Positions 1 through 7,127 of a stretch of DNA of 64,000 bases are shown here, in pieces. Origin of the DNA: Mesotoga sp. Brook.08.105.5.1 (GTDB lineage: Bacteria > Thermotogota > Thermotogae > Petrotogales > Kosmotogaceae); assembly GCF_002752635.1 (NCBI RefSeq), contig NZ_AYTW01000011.1, positions 44,735 to 108,734 of the forward strand, given 5' to 3'. The position numbers and the translations under genes were made by a program. Each line of letters starts with the position of its first letter. Within the stretch, counting starts at the first letter, position 1. The notes under the pieces were generated by a model that worked only from the letters and a program-made list of their open reading frames with translations, had not been told where the DNA came from and ran no database searches.

Positions 1-109
1 GAGGATCATGCCAGGTCGCAATGCCCGCTTCGCGGGGAAGATCTTCGCCTAAGAATGCGCATCGAGAAAGAGCATTGTCGAGATGTTCGCTTCGCTCACG
101 AAAAGACGA
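1..109. repeat. Edge fragment of a hairpin-module repeat block
   Basis: Contains a hairpin unit (CCCGC-TTC-GCGGG near 25-38) with a TCGCAATG linker, then the 'GAGAAAGAGCATTGTCGAGA' module and 'GTTCGCTTCGCTCACGA' words that recur in every repeat island of the window. The repeat ends where the IS256-like coding remnant begins. Confidence 0.7.
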
Positions 110-454
110 GGATGGAATGCATTGCTTGCATTAGAAGAGAAGTGGGGTGACAAATACCACTTGTCAATAAAAAGCTGGAAGGAAAACTGGGAATCTCTCT
201 CAACCTTCTTTCAATATCCAGAGGAACTGAGAAGATTGGTTTATACAACTAATCCCATTGAATCAGTTAATAGACAACTGAGGAAGGTAACGAAGAACAA
301 AGGAGTCTTTCCTACGGATACTTCTCTCTTAAAGATGGCTTATCTAGCAATAATAAATATAACAAAGAAATGGACAGTAAGAACCCTTGAATGGTCAAAG
401 ATCCTAACTCAACTTGTGATAAAGTATGAAAGATTAGCTAAGTACATAAGCTGA
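110..454 (+). pseudogene. IS256-family transposase, 3' remnant
   Basis: The last ~114 residues of an IS256/mutator-type DDE transposase. The motifs YTTNPIESVNRQLRK, KNKGVFPTD and the preceding NWESLSTFFQYPEELRR are the conserved C-terminal block that follows the catalytic Glu in this family. A full-length protein would have about 400 residues, so the N-terminal RNase H core with the two catalytic Asp is missing. An open frame extends upstream to 83, but those codons are repeat sequence, so the remnant starts near 110 where repeat DNA joins coding DNA. The element cannot be active by itself. Family assignment is confident from motif order; the precise IS is not known. Confidence 0.9.
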
Positions 455-752
455 TTCTTAAACCCATTACAAAAAAGGGGTTTACACAAAAGAAGAGACA
501 GAACCTGAAGAGGTTTTCAGATTCATTAAGGTATCGGTGAAGACATGGAGCAACTCAGATGGTCATGCAGTGGCATGTTCTCCTGAAGGGCTCCTGACGT
601 CTGTACTGTTTTTCGCGTCCTCTCGCCCTCTCTTTCTCTCTCTCTTCCTCCTCTTCCTCTCTCCTCTTCCCGCTCTTCCAACCTCTTCCCTCTGGCCTCT
701 TACGTCTTTTTTTGCGAGAGATCACGGAAGAAACCCTCATTGCAGGAAAGTG
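455..752. other. Intergenic: IS end and polypyrimidine tract
   Basis: Just after the transposase stop, 'GGGTTTACACAAAAGAAGAG' near 478-497 is a plausible IS right end, but the partner end is absent so it cannot be confirmed. From about 600 to 715 the top strand is almost pure C/T ending in CCTCTTACGTCTTTTTTT, a word shared with the islands near 11.7 and 23.7 kb. No coding sequence is supported here; open frames over the pyrimidine tract have low-complexity composition. Confidence 0.5.
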
Positions 753-1499
753 CTATACAATTGCCGAAAGGTCTGTCAAGAACTCGGTTACATCGTCTGA
801 TTTCGACTCGAAGAATTCTTTCGGACAAGAATCGGCAGTTATCTCGCCGTCCTTCAAAAAGATTACGCGATTTGCTATATGCTTTGCAAATTCGGTCTCA
901 TGGGTGACGATTATCATCGTCCTCCCTTCTGAGGAGAGCCTTCTGATTACTCTCATTACTTCGCCTACAAGAGACGGGTCTAGGGCCGATGTGGGTTCAT
1001 CTAGGAGAACAATGTCGGGATTCATGACGAGCGCTCTGGCTATCCCCACTCGCTGTTGCTGTCCACCGGAAAGCTGAGAAGGGTAACTTGTAAGTTTTTC
1101 GCCAAGATTCACCTGCCTGAGTTGAATTTCGGCGGCCTTTCTTGCATCTGCCCACTTCATACCGTTGACCTTCACGAGAGGCAGAGCAACGTTATCGACA
1201 ATCCTCAAATGACTAATCAGATTGAACCTCTGAAATACGAATCCAACCTTTGATCTGAAAGATCTAATTGATTGTCTCGTTCTCTCTACCTGTCTCCCCT
1301 TAAAGAAGACCTCGCCTTCATCGGGGGTTATTAGGTTGTTAATGCATCGGAGTAGGGTCGTCTTTCCCGCACCAGAAGAACCCAGGACAGCTATCACATC
1401 GCCTTCTTTGACGTCGAACGAGACGTTTTTCAAGACAGACAGCCCATCGAATGATTTTGAGAGGTTCGAGAGCTTCAAAATTACGTTTCTTTCTGTCAT
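753..1499 (-). CDS. Amino-acid ABC transporter, ATP-binding protein
   Basis: ATPase subunit of a polar amino-acid importer (GlnQ/HisP family, 248 aa) that powers uptake at the inner face of the membrane. All nucleotide-binding motifs are visible: Walker A GSSGAGKT (40-47), Q-loop Gln90, signature LSGGQQQR (143-150), Walker B LLDEPT (165-170) and switch His200. The ATG start overlaps the permease stop by 4 bases, so the two are translationally coupled. It is the third gene of a binding protein-permease-ATPase operon read leftward. Substrate cannot be read from the ATPase; a polar or basic amino acid is the family expectation. Confidence 0.96.
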   Translation of the reverse strand: MTERNVILKLSNLSKSFDGLSVLKNVSFDVKEGDVIAVLGSSGAGKTTLLRCINNLITPDEGEVFFKGRQVERTRQSIRSFRSKVGFVFQRFNLISHLRIVDNVALPLVKVNGMKWADARKAAEIQLRQVNLGEKLTSYPSQLSGGQQQRVGIARALVMNPDIVLLDEPTSALDPSLVGEVMRVIRRLSSEGRTMIIVTHETEFAKHIANRVIFLKDGEITADSCPKEFFESKSDDVTEFLTDLSAIV

Positions 1500-2230
1500 G
1501 GAATGGCAAGCCTCCTTTCAAGTATCCTTCCTACCAGAGAGATCAGCGATGTCATAAACAGGTAACAGGCGGCAAGTAAGATATACGCTTCAAACACTGC
1601 CAAAGTCTGTGTTCCCACCTGTCTGGCGCGCATCGTGAGATCGCCAAGGGCTATGACCGACACCAACGAGCTGTCCTTGATGAGCGTTACGAGTTGTCCG
1701 ATTAGAGGGGGAATTGAGATTCTAAAGGCTTGTGGAAAGACTATAGAGAACATTATCTGACTTCTGTAGAGTCCCATGGCCTCTCCGGCTTCCTTCTCTC
1801 CAGAAGGAACTGCGGCTATCCCCGCTCTAAAGATCTCGCCTACGTATGCTCCCTCAAATAAAGAAAGAGAGACAACTCCCGCCCAGAATCTATCGATGTT
1901 AACTGCAGAACCGAAGCCGTAGTAGACTAGAAGAATGACCACCAGTAACGGCATGTTTCTAAAGAACCAAACATAGAGAGTCCCCGCGTCACGCAGCAGA
2001 TTGACTTTTGAATCTCGTGCAAGTGCTACCACAATTCCCACGATTACTGCAAGAGCAAGAGCGATGACGCTTAGCTGGAGAGTAGTGACGATCCCTTCGA
2101 TGAAGAGTTTGTAATACCTGGCAAGCGATCTCCAGTTAAAAGGATACACAGCTGAGACTGATGAATAGGAGAACCAGAGCATTCCTGCGACTATTACTCC
2201 CAGAATGATTTTCGACATCGCTCTTGTCAT
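1496..2230 (-). CDS. Amino-acid ABC transporter, permease
   Basis: Membrane subunit of a polar amino-acid importer (HisM/GlnP family, 244 aa) with about five hydrophobic segments. The cytoplasmic EAA loop (GEKEAGEAMGLYRSQIM, about 144-160), which docks on the ATPase, is intact. Start chosen at the ATG at 2230, 10 bases after the binding-protein stop and preceded by AAGGAAAG; an upstream in-frame ATG at 2281 lies inside the previous gene and lacks such a site. Only one permease gene is present, so the channel is presumably a homodimer. Confidence 0.95.
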   Translation of the reverse strand: MTRAMSKIILGVIVAGMLWFSYSSVSAVYPFNWRSLARYYKLFIEGIVTTLQLSVIALALAVIVGIVVALARDSKVNLLRDAGTLYVWFFRNMPLLVVILLVYYGFGSAVNIDRFWAGVVSLSLFEGAYVGEIFRAGIAAVPSGEKEAGEAMGLYRSQIMFSIVFPQAFRISIPPLIGQLVTLIKDSSLVSVIALGDLTMRARQVGTQTLAVFEAYILLAACYLFMTSLISLVGRILERRLAIP

Positions 2231-2240
2231 AATTCTTTCC

Positions 2241-3008
2241 TTAGAACTCCGGCTGGTATTCCACGAACCAGTAGTTTTCAAGCTCTTCCAGTGTTCCAGT
2301 TGTCTTTACCCACTGAATAAAGGTGTTCAACCACTGAAGTGTTTCAAAGTCTCCGTTTGCAATTGCTACGCCAAAGTCCTCTCTTGTCAGTAGTTCTTCC
2401 GTCACATCGAGCTGATCGTATTTCTTTGCCATAAATCTTGCATAAATGGAGTCAAAGATCATTGCGTCGGCCCTTCCGGAAGCGACCTGGAAGGCAGCTT
2501 CGTCGATCGTCTCAAACATGAAGATCTGGGCATTGGAGAGGAGTCTGGTTGCTGCTTCTGCGCCCGTCGAACCAAGTTGTACAGCGATCTTGACATCGGG
2601 ATTGTCCAGGTCTTCCTCGGTGGGTGGAACCGTGTACCTGTTTGTGTTGTAGAGAATTATCTGACCCACTGTCAGATAGGGATCAGAGAAGTTCACTCTC
2701 AGAGCCCTTTCCGGAGTTATAGTCATTGCAGACCAGATTATGTCGAATTTGTTTGACATCAGAGCAGGGATTATTCCATCCCAGTTCACAACTACGAATT
2801 CCAGTTTCACGCCAAGGATTTCGGCCATCCTCTCGAGGATCTCCACTTCCAAACCGATTCGTTCGCCATCGGGATTGGTTCCATAAAGGGGCATATAACC
2901 TGCGTCCTGCCCAACTCTCAGAACACCTCTTTGCCTAACGTCGTCGATCAGACTTCCAAATGCCATTGTCATACAGATCAAAACCGCAAGTACCAGGAAC
3001 TTCTTCAT
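2241..3008 (-). CDS. Amino-acid ABC transporter, substrate-binding protein
   Basis: Periplasmic family-3 solute-binding protein (255 aa). It begins with a signal peptide (MKKFLVLAVLICMTMAF), followed by the typical GVLRVG strand, a first lobe with the SAMTITPERALRVNFSDPY motif, and a second lobe with QLGSTG. The start is the ATG at 3008 behind GGAGGTG; longer frames upstream run through the leader terminator. It is the first gene of the operon and is preceded by a promoter, a ~180-nt leader and an intrinsic terminator, so expression is probably controlled by attenuation. Ligand unknown; the leader contains three consecutive His codons, a weak hint only. Confidence 0.95.
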   Translation of the reverse strand: MKKFLVLAVLICMTMAFGSLIDDVRQRGVLRVGQDAGYMPLYGTNPDGERIGLEVEILERMAEILGVKLEFVVVNWDGIIPALMSNKFDIIWSAMTITPERALRVNFSDPYLTVGQIILYNTNRYTVPPTEEDLDNPDVKIAVQLGSTGAEAATRLLSNAQIFMFETIDEAAFQVASGRADAMIFDSIYARFMAKKYDQLDVTEELLTREDFGVAIANGDFETLQWLNTFIQWVKTTGTLEELENYWFVEYQPEF

Positions 3009-3022
3009 TCCACACCTCCAAT

Positions 3023-3051
3023 AAAAAAAGACCGGGCCATAAGCCCGGTCT
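3023..3051 (-). terminator. Leader terminator (attenuator) before the binding-protein gene
   Basis: On the minus strand a 9-bp stem AGACCGGGC / GCCCGGTCT with a 5-nt loop is followed by seven T residues, ending 15 bases before the start codon at 3008. A promoter cannot fit between this terminator and the gene, so transcripts must pass through it. Confidence 0.85.
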
Positions 3052-3190
3052 GTTGATTTCCTTAAGAGAGCACGACTAGAAGGTGCCGCCTCCCTCAACC
3101 GGGCGCCACAGTCTGTGATGATGAAGCTTGTTTGTCATAAAGAATGAATTCGAACTAACTCTCACACAGATCACCTTCGTAGTGTTTTGA
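3052..3190 (-). promoter_or_regulatory. Structured 5' leader, candidate riboswitch or attenuator
   Basis: The leader between the promoter and the terminator can form a long-range 7-bp helix (GAAGGTG at 3172-3178 with CACCTTC at 3079-3085) and a hairpin GTGGCGCC / GGCGGCAC with one mismatch. The segment GCCCGGT (3098-3104) is exactly complementary to the 5' arm of the terminator (ACCGGGC), so it can act as an antiterminator. No known lysine, SAM, TPP, glycine or T-box consensus was recognised. Confidence 0.7.
3076..3138 (-). CDS. Possible leader peptide with three His codons
   Basis: A 20-codon frame ATG...TAG sits inside the transporter leader and encodes MTNKLHHHRLWRPVEGGGTF. Three consecutive His codons would suit ribosome-stalling attenuation of a histidine transporter. 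Against it: no purine-rich ribosome-binding site precedes the ATG, and three His codons can occur by chance. The frame overlaps the antiterminator segment, so translation would affect folding if it happens. Confidence 0.25.
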   Translation of the reverse strand: MTNKLHHHRLWRPVEGGGTF

Positions 3191-3196
3191 TAATTG

Positions 3197-3226
3197 ATAG
3201 TATCAACATCTTGTACAGAATGTCAA
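3197..3226 (-). promoter_or_regulatory. Promoter of the amino-acid transporter operon
   Basis: On the minus strand TTGACA and TACTAT are separated by 18 bases, close to the sigma-A consensus. It predicts a start near 3190 and a leader of about 180 nt. Confidence 0.85.
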
Positions 3227-3267
3227 GTTACGATTTCTGCAAATCTGTTAAGGAATGAACAGCGCCT

Positions 3268-3873
3268 CTACAGGATTCTCTTTATTTCGCCTATGATTCT
3301 CTCTGTCTTCTCTGGATTAATGACGATATCAACAGATCTGGCATCTATCTTGTAGACCGGAGAAAGGTCGTATTCTTCAATCCATTGCGAGTACAACCTG
3401 TCGAGCTGCTCCCAGTAAGCTATTGGAACTGCAGTCTCCATCTGTCTTCCTCTCCGCCTTATCCTGGCAAGAATCGTATCGACGTCCGCATCGATATAGA
3501 CCAGCAAGTCAGGCTTCTTCAAGTACTTTATCATTGAATCGAACATTGTCACATAAGCTGCGAATTCCCTTTGAGACATCTTCCCGGTCTCAAAAAGGTT
3601 GCGAGCAAAAATCTCTCTGTCTTCATATATCGAACGATCGAAGACGGTGTTGTCTTTCTCTTCAGCCTGTTTCAGAGAACAGTACCTGTGAAATAGAAAG
3701 TATGTTTGGAGATGATATGACCATCTCTTTTGATCGTAATAGAAATCCTCGAGGAAGGGATTGTCGGAAACGGATTCGTAGTGAATACTGAATCCAAGAC
3801 CTTCTGCAATAGCGCTCGCTATAGTAGACTTACCCGCGCCAACATTCCCGGCCAAAACAATAATCTTGCCCAA
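3268..3873 (-). CDS. Deoxynucleoside kinase family protein
   Basis: Deoxynucleoside (dGK/dAK-type) kinase, 201 aa, which phosphorylates deoxynucleosides in the salvage pathway in the cytosol. Visible are the P-loop GNVGAGKS (9-16), the WSYHLQTYFLFHRY helix typical of the family, the DRSIYEDREIFA segment containing the ERS/DRS motif, and the Arg-rich lid RIRRRGR. Start assigned to the TTG at 3873, placed 7 bases after GGAGGAG; an in-frame ATG at 3924 would add 17 residues with no homologous look. Substrate preference (dA, dG, dC) cannot be inferred. It appears monocistronic and diverges from the exported-protein gene at 4092. Confidence 0.9.
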   Translation of the reverse strand: MGKIIVLAGNVGAGKSTIASAIAEGLGFSIHYESVSDNPFLEDFYYDQKRWSYHLQTYFLFHRYCSLKQAEEKDNTVFDRSIYEDREIFARNLFETGKMSQREFAAYVTMFDSMIKYLKKPDLLVYIDADVDTILARIRRRGRQMETAVPIAYWEQLDRLYSQWIEEYDLSPVYKIDARSVDIVINPEKTERIIGEIKRIL

Positions 3874-4015
3874 GACAACACTCCTCCGCGATGAATGAAT
3901 ATGTCTAAGAAATTCTATCATCAATACACTTGATCGGCTACAAATTGAGATCCATTAGACCTTTCTTTTGCTTTAGTCCTCAGAGCTATTATATTTCTAT
4001 ACAGTGGTCCTAATG

Positions 4016-4044
4016 CTGATAACGGTCGGGTAATGTTGTATAAT
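4016..4044 (+). promoter_or_regulatory. Putative promoter for the exported protein at 4092
   Basis: TATAAT at 4039-4044 with a weak -35 (CTGATA, 4016-4021) at 17-base spacing, 48 bases before the GTG start. Confidence 0.5.
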
Positions 4045-4091
4045 TGGTATGTACTTAGGTCGAGTTCGCGCGTTGCAAAGGAGGGATAGAA

Positions 4092-4550
4092 GTGAAGAAA
4101 CTGTTGTTATTAGCTGTTGTTCTTGGTCTGGCTATCGCCGTTTTTTCCGAACCACTAATCGTTTGGCCCGATAAGGCTCATGGTAAGCCACTGGTAGCGG
4201 GTCTGCACTTTCCCGTCTATGGAGAGGCAAAGCTAGACGTTTTTGGAAACATAACGGGATGGACGGGTCCTAACCTGGGCTTGGGCTGGACATGGAAGAC
4301 CTATTTTAGTCCACTCGAGCTTCAGAAGATTAATCTCTACTATGAATTTGGAACGAATGTTGTTATCTTCCCATACGTTGGAGTCGGCTTTGATTACGCA
4401 CTGGTGCTTCAGAACAACCAGACACTTCTGGTCGGAGCAGGTGTTTCTGCTTCACCATTAACCGTTCTGGGCTTTTTCTTCGAGTCACCTTCAGCGATTC
4501 TATCGTCTGTCTTGAGTTCGGTGAGACTGAATGTCGCGGTAGTTTTTTGA
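4092..4550 (+). CDS. Small exported protein, paralogue of the gene at 5159
   Basis: Secreted or envelope protein of 152 aa with no recognised domain. It begins at a GTG behind AAGGAGGGA with a clear signal peptide (MKKLLLLAVVLGLAIAVFS). The mature part is rich in aromatic residues and glycine, in short alternating hydrophobic stretches that would suit beta strands. It shares with the protein at 5159 the pattern D..GNITG...G, then a P.EL...... segment and an F.P.F/YG.G......L stretch, so the two are probably paralogues. A terminator with GAAA loop follows directly. Location in the envelope is inferred only from the signal peptide; function unknown. Confidence 0.8.
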   Translation: MKKLLLLAVVLGLAIAVFSEPLIVWPDKAHGKPLVAGLHFPVYGEAKLDVFGNITGWTGPNLGLGWTWKTYFSPLELQKINLYYEFGTNVVIFPYVGVGFDYALVLQNNQTLLVGAGVSASPLTVLGFFFESPSAILSSVLSSVRLNVAVVF

Positions 4551-4569
4551 TTGACAGATATGTATAATT

Positions 4570-4594
4570 GACCCCGAAAGGGGTCTATTTTTTT
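4570..4594 (+). terminator. Intrinsic terminator overlapping the next start codon
   Basis: GACCCC-GAAA-GGGGTC followed by TATTTTTTT. The T tract runs into the TTG start at 4593, and the GGGG arm is also the only candidate ribosome-binding site for that gene. Confidence 0.85.
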
Positions 4595-5030
4595 GAGCGA
4601 ACATGAGAAGAACGAAGAATCTGAAGAGCTTCAAGTAGAGAATCAACAAGACAGCGAGATCAAAGCCGTGTTGCAGAAATACACGATAGTCGCTGTGATA
4701 GTCCTGGCAGTGGTTATTATGCTGCTCTCTTCAAGAGGCCTGGTCGAAGAATTCGACCCCGAGATGGTTTATCCCGCTATAGAAGAGACCGCTATTTTGT
4801 TCGTCAACCAACACGTGCTTTCAGGAGAGGTGAAAGTTGACCACTTGGAGTTAGTAGCCGTTGAATACGCGGAAGTTGATTGGGGAGAGTACTCTTACGA
4901 GGCACAGATTGAGTTTTCCAGTTCCGGTTCAACTGAAAGTATTTTCACGTCATGGTATTACAGGATCAGGGATGACAATATCGACCTCGCCCGGTACTCA
5001 TTCGATGGACTGGAGTGGTTTGAACCCTAA
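4593..5030 (+). CDS. Single-pass membrane protein of unknown function
   Basis: A 145-aa protein with an acidic hydrophilic N-terminus of ~28 residues, one strong transmembrane helix (YTIVAVIVLAVVIMLLSS, about 31-48) and an acidic, aromatic outer domain ending WFEP. No family recognised. The TTG start is the only one before the helix and is spaced 9 bases from AAAGGGG. That site lies in the terminator stem of the previous gene, so expression must come from read-through or from TATAAT at 4563-4568, whose start point would fall inside the hairpin and so disarm it. Coding status is supported by composition, orientation and position. Confidence 0.7.
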   Translation: MSEHEKNEESEELQVENQQDSEIKAVLQKYTIVAVIVLAVVIMLLSSRGLVEEFDPEMVYPAIEETAILFVNQHVLSGEVKVDHLELVAVEYAEVDWGEYSYEAQIEFSSSGSTESIFTSWYYRIRDDNIDLARYSFDGLEWFEP

Positions 5031-5083
5031 CTGTTATCATCCTTGCTGTATGCTAAAAATTGCTTCTGGAGAATGAACATACG

Positions 5084-5113
5084 TTGACTTAATGAGGCCA
5101 TTAAGTGTAAAAT
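5084..5113 (+). promoter_or_regulatory. Promoter with embedded operator-like inverted repeat
   Basis: TTGACT (5084-5089) and TAAAAT (5108-5113) are 18 bases apart. A perfect inverted repeat ACTTAATG-AGGC-CATTAAGT (5087-5106) fills the spacer, where a bound dimeric repressor would block polymerase. It serves the gene at 5159. Confidence 0.75.
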
Positions 5114-5158
5114 CAGTAAGTAGGATAGGTTCGATATCACTTAAAAGGGGGTAATTTG

Positions 5159-5527
5159 ATGAAAAAAGTCCTTATTCTTGTGGCAGTTCTTCTGGTTGCA
5201 TCTGTTTTTGTGGCCGCTCCGAAGAACTTCATTCTCGGCCAGGGCCTGTATGGAGATGTAGTGTATGATCTAGCAGGAAACATCACCGGCTACGAGGGAA
5301 TGGATTTCTATCTATTCCAGTCAAGCACTTACTACGAAAAGCCGATGACACCAAATGAGCTAAACGCTTATACTTTCGATGGGAAGTTCCTATTCTTCAT
5401 CCCTGTGTTCGGCAGAGGATGGGAATTCATTCTGAGGCCGGTTGATAATATAATTCTCAGTGCAGGACTTAGTTTGCTATACAACTTCCTCCCCGGGCCA
5501 TATCTATACTTGACCATACTTCTCTGA
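5159..5527 (+). CDS. Small exported protein, paralogue of the gene at 4092
   Basis: A 122-aa secreted protein: signal peptide MKKVLILVAVLLVASVFVAAP, then a short aromatic-rich domain with LAGNITGYEGMDFY and FFIPVFGRGWEF, matching segments of the 4092 product. It is shorter and lacks one segment of that protein. The ATG at 5159 is preferred to the adjacent TTG because it lies 7 bases after AAAAGGGGG. It is monocistronic, with its own promoter carrying an operator-like inverted repeat and a strong terminator. Function unknown; an envelope or sheath role in Thermotogota is a guess. Confidence 0.78.
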   Translation: MKKVLILVAVLLVASVFVAAPKNFILGQGLYGDVVYDLAGNITGYEGMDFYLFQSSTYYEKPMTPNELNAYTFDGKFLFFIPVFGRGWEFILRPVDNIILSAGLSLLYNFLPGPYLYLTILL

Positions 5528-5543
5528 GCCTTTCAGAGATGAG

Positions 5544-5572
5544 AAAAGACGGTGTGTATGCACCGTCTTTTT
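5544..5572 (+). terminator. Intrinsic terminator after the exported-protein gene
   Basis: AAAAGACGGTG / CACCGTCTTTT, an 11-bp stem with a 6-nt loop, continuing into TTTTTC. Confidence 0.9.
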
Positions 5573-5818
5573 CTTTGATTTGTGCTTATATGTGCTGCAG
5601 ACTATTCTCATTGTAGGCCGGCTGGTTTCCTGGAAAAAGTCTCCATCAAGCAACCAGTTTAGGTTCTAATCTATTTACTGCAACTGCTTAATACAAGTCA
5701 GAGGAGCGCAAGAATACCTGTTCATAACGATGAATTTTCTTAACTAGTATAGAATTGAATCAGACTAGCATTTCCACTATGGACAGATTCTTTTTCGGTG
5801 CTATTGAGGAGGATTGTT

Positions 5819-7060
5819 TTGAGAGAACTTAGAGAAGATGTGAAGTACATAATCGAGAAATCGATCGAAGCCGTTCAACCTGAGAGCTCGGTAAAAAAGG
5901 CGATCGAAAAGGCGGGGCTAACCGGTCCGGTATTTCTTCTTGCGATTGGAAAGGCAGCATGGAGAATGGCCAAGGCAGCAAAGGAGAAGCTCGGCGATGA
6001 AATCGAACGCGGTGTAGTCATTACTAGATATGGCTACAGTCAAGGAGAAATCGAAGGCATAGAGATATTTGAAGCGGGGCACCCGATTCTAGATAGGAAG
6101 ACAGTCGAAGCTACCGATCATGCGCTGAAGTTAATTGAATCCGGCAAGCCCGATAAAATCCTCTTTCTTATATCGGGGGGAGGATCGGCACTGTTCGAAA
6201 AGCCTGCCGATGGCGTTGCTTTCGAAGATCTTGTGGAGGTTAACAACAAGCTTTTCCGCTCCGGTGCCAGTATCGTCGAGATCAACACAGTAAGAAAACG
6301 ACTTTCTTCAGTGAAGGGCGGCCGTTTTGCAAGGCTCGTCGCTCCGTCACAGATATATACACTTGTTCTTTCAGACGTTCTTGGCGATCGCTTGGATTCG
6401 ATAGCGTCCGGGCCGACCTATCCTGACAGCAGTACAAGCGAAGAAGCACTTGCCGTGATCGAGAAGTATGCGCTCAATCTCAGGCCCGAAGTTGTTGAAG
6501 CACTGAAGAAGGAGACCCCTGATAGACTTCACAACGTTCAGACCGAGATAATCGGAAGCATCACAAGAGCCTGCGAATCGGCAGCGACATTTGCTAGAGA
6601 GCTGGGCTACAACTCTTCAATAGTCACCACCTCACTAGATTGCGAAGCGAGAGATGCCGGAGTCTTCTTGGCCGCAATCGCAAGAGAAGAGCGCTTCAAC
6701 AGACCTACAAAGAGACCTGCGGCGTTGATACTAGGTGGCGAAACGGTAGTGCATGTTCGGGGAGAAGGTCTCGGAGGCCGTTGTCAGGAGATGACTCTCG
6801 CCTTTGCAATCGCAGCAGATGGAATGCAGAACGTAACACTCGCATGTGTAGGTACAGACGGCATTGATGGTCCTACCGATGCGGCTGGAGCAATTGTCGA
6901 TGGAAACTCTATGAGCAGAATGATCGATGCCGGAATAGATCCGCAACTGTTCCTTCTCGATAACGACTCCTACCACGCTCTGGACAAATCAGGGGATCTA
7001 TTCAAGACGGGCCCGACGGGCACGAATGTCAACGACCTAATAGTGCTGCTGTGCGAATAG
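5819..7060 (+). CDS. Glycerate 2-kinase (MOFRL/GckA family)
   Basis: Phosphorylates D-glycerate to 2-phosphoglycerate with ATP in the cytosol, feeding serine or sugar-acid catabolism into glycolysis. At 413 aa it has the family's usual length. The N-terminal Rossmann-like domain carries LLAIGKAAWRMA and the glycine loop LISGGGSALFE; the C-terminal MOFRL domain carries GGETVVHVRGEGLGGRCQEM and GTDGIDGPTDAAGAIVD. Older annotations call this family hydroxypyruvate reductase. The start is the TTG at 5819, 6-7 bases after GAGGAGG; a frame opening at 5798 has no ribosome-binding site. It stands alone and converges on the sugar transporter. Confidence 0.93.
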   Translation: MRELREDVKYIIEKSIEAVQPESSVKKAIEKAGLTGPVFLLAIGKAAWRMAKAAKEKLGDEIERGVVITRYGYSQGEIEGIEIFEAGHPILDRKTVEATDHALKLIESGKPDKILFLISGGGSALFEKPADGVAFEDLVEVNNKLFRSGASIVEINTVRKRLSSVKGGRFARLVAPSQIYTLVLSDVLGDRLDSIASGPTYPDSSTSEEALAVIEKYALNLRPEVVEALKKETPDRLHNVQTEIIGSITRACESAATFARELGYNSSIVTTSLDCEARDAGVFLAAIAREERFNRPTKRPAALILGGETVVHVRGEGLGGRCQEMTLAFAIAADGMQNVTLACVGTDGIDGPTDAAGAIVDGNSMSRMIDAGIDPQLFLLDNDSYHALDKSGDLFKTGPTGTNVNDLIVLLCE

Positions 7061-7084
7061 TGTCGATAGATGTAATAATACAAA

Positions 7085-7114
7085 GAGGGAATTGACCGTT
7101 CATCCAATTCCCTC
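7085..7114. terminator. Bidirectional hairpin between convergent genes
   Basis: GAGGGAATTG-N10-CAATTCCCTC, a perfect 10-bp stem between the convergent glycerate kinase and sugar permease genes. Flanking T runs are short, so termination is likely but not certain. Confidence 0.65.
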
Positions 7115-7127
7115 ATTTCATAGTATT

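Noticed and set aside
537..800. 87-codon frame over the polypyrimidine tract
   Set aside because: Low-complexity Leu/Ser/Pro composition, no ribosome-binding site, and it overlaps the end of the ATPase gene.
3052..3190. Lysine riboswitch or T-box for the transporter leader
   Set aside because: The conserved L-box core and the T-box TGGNACCGCG sequence are not present; left as an unclassified leader.
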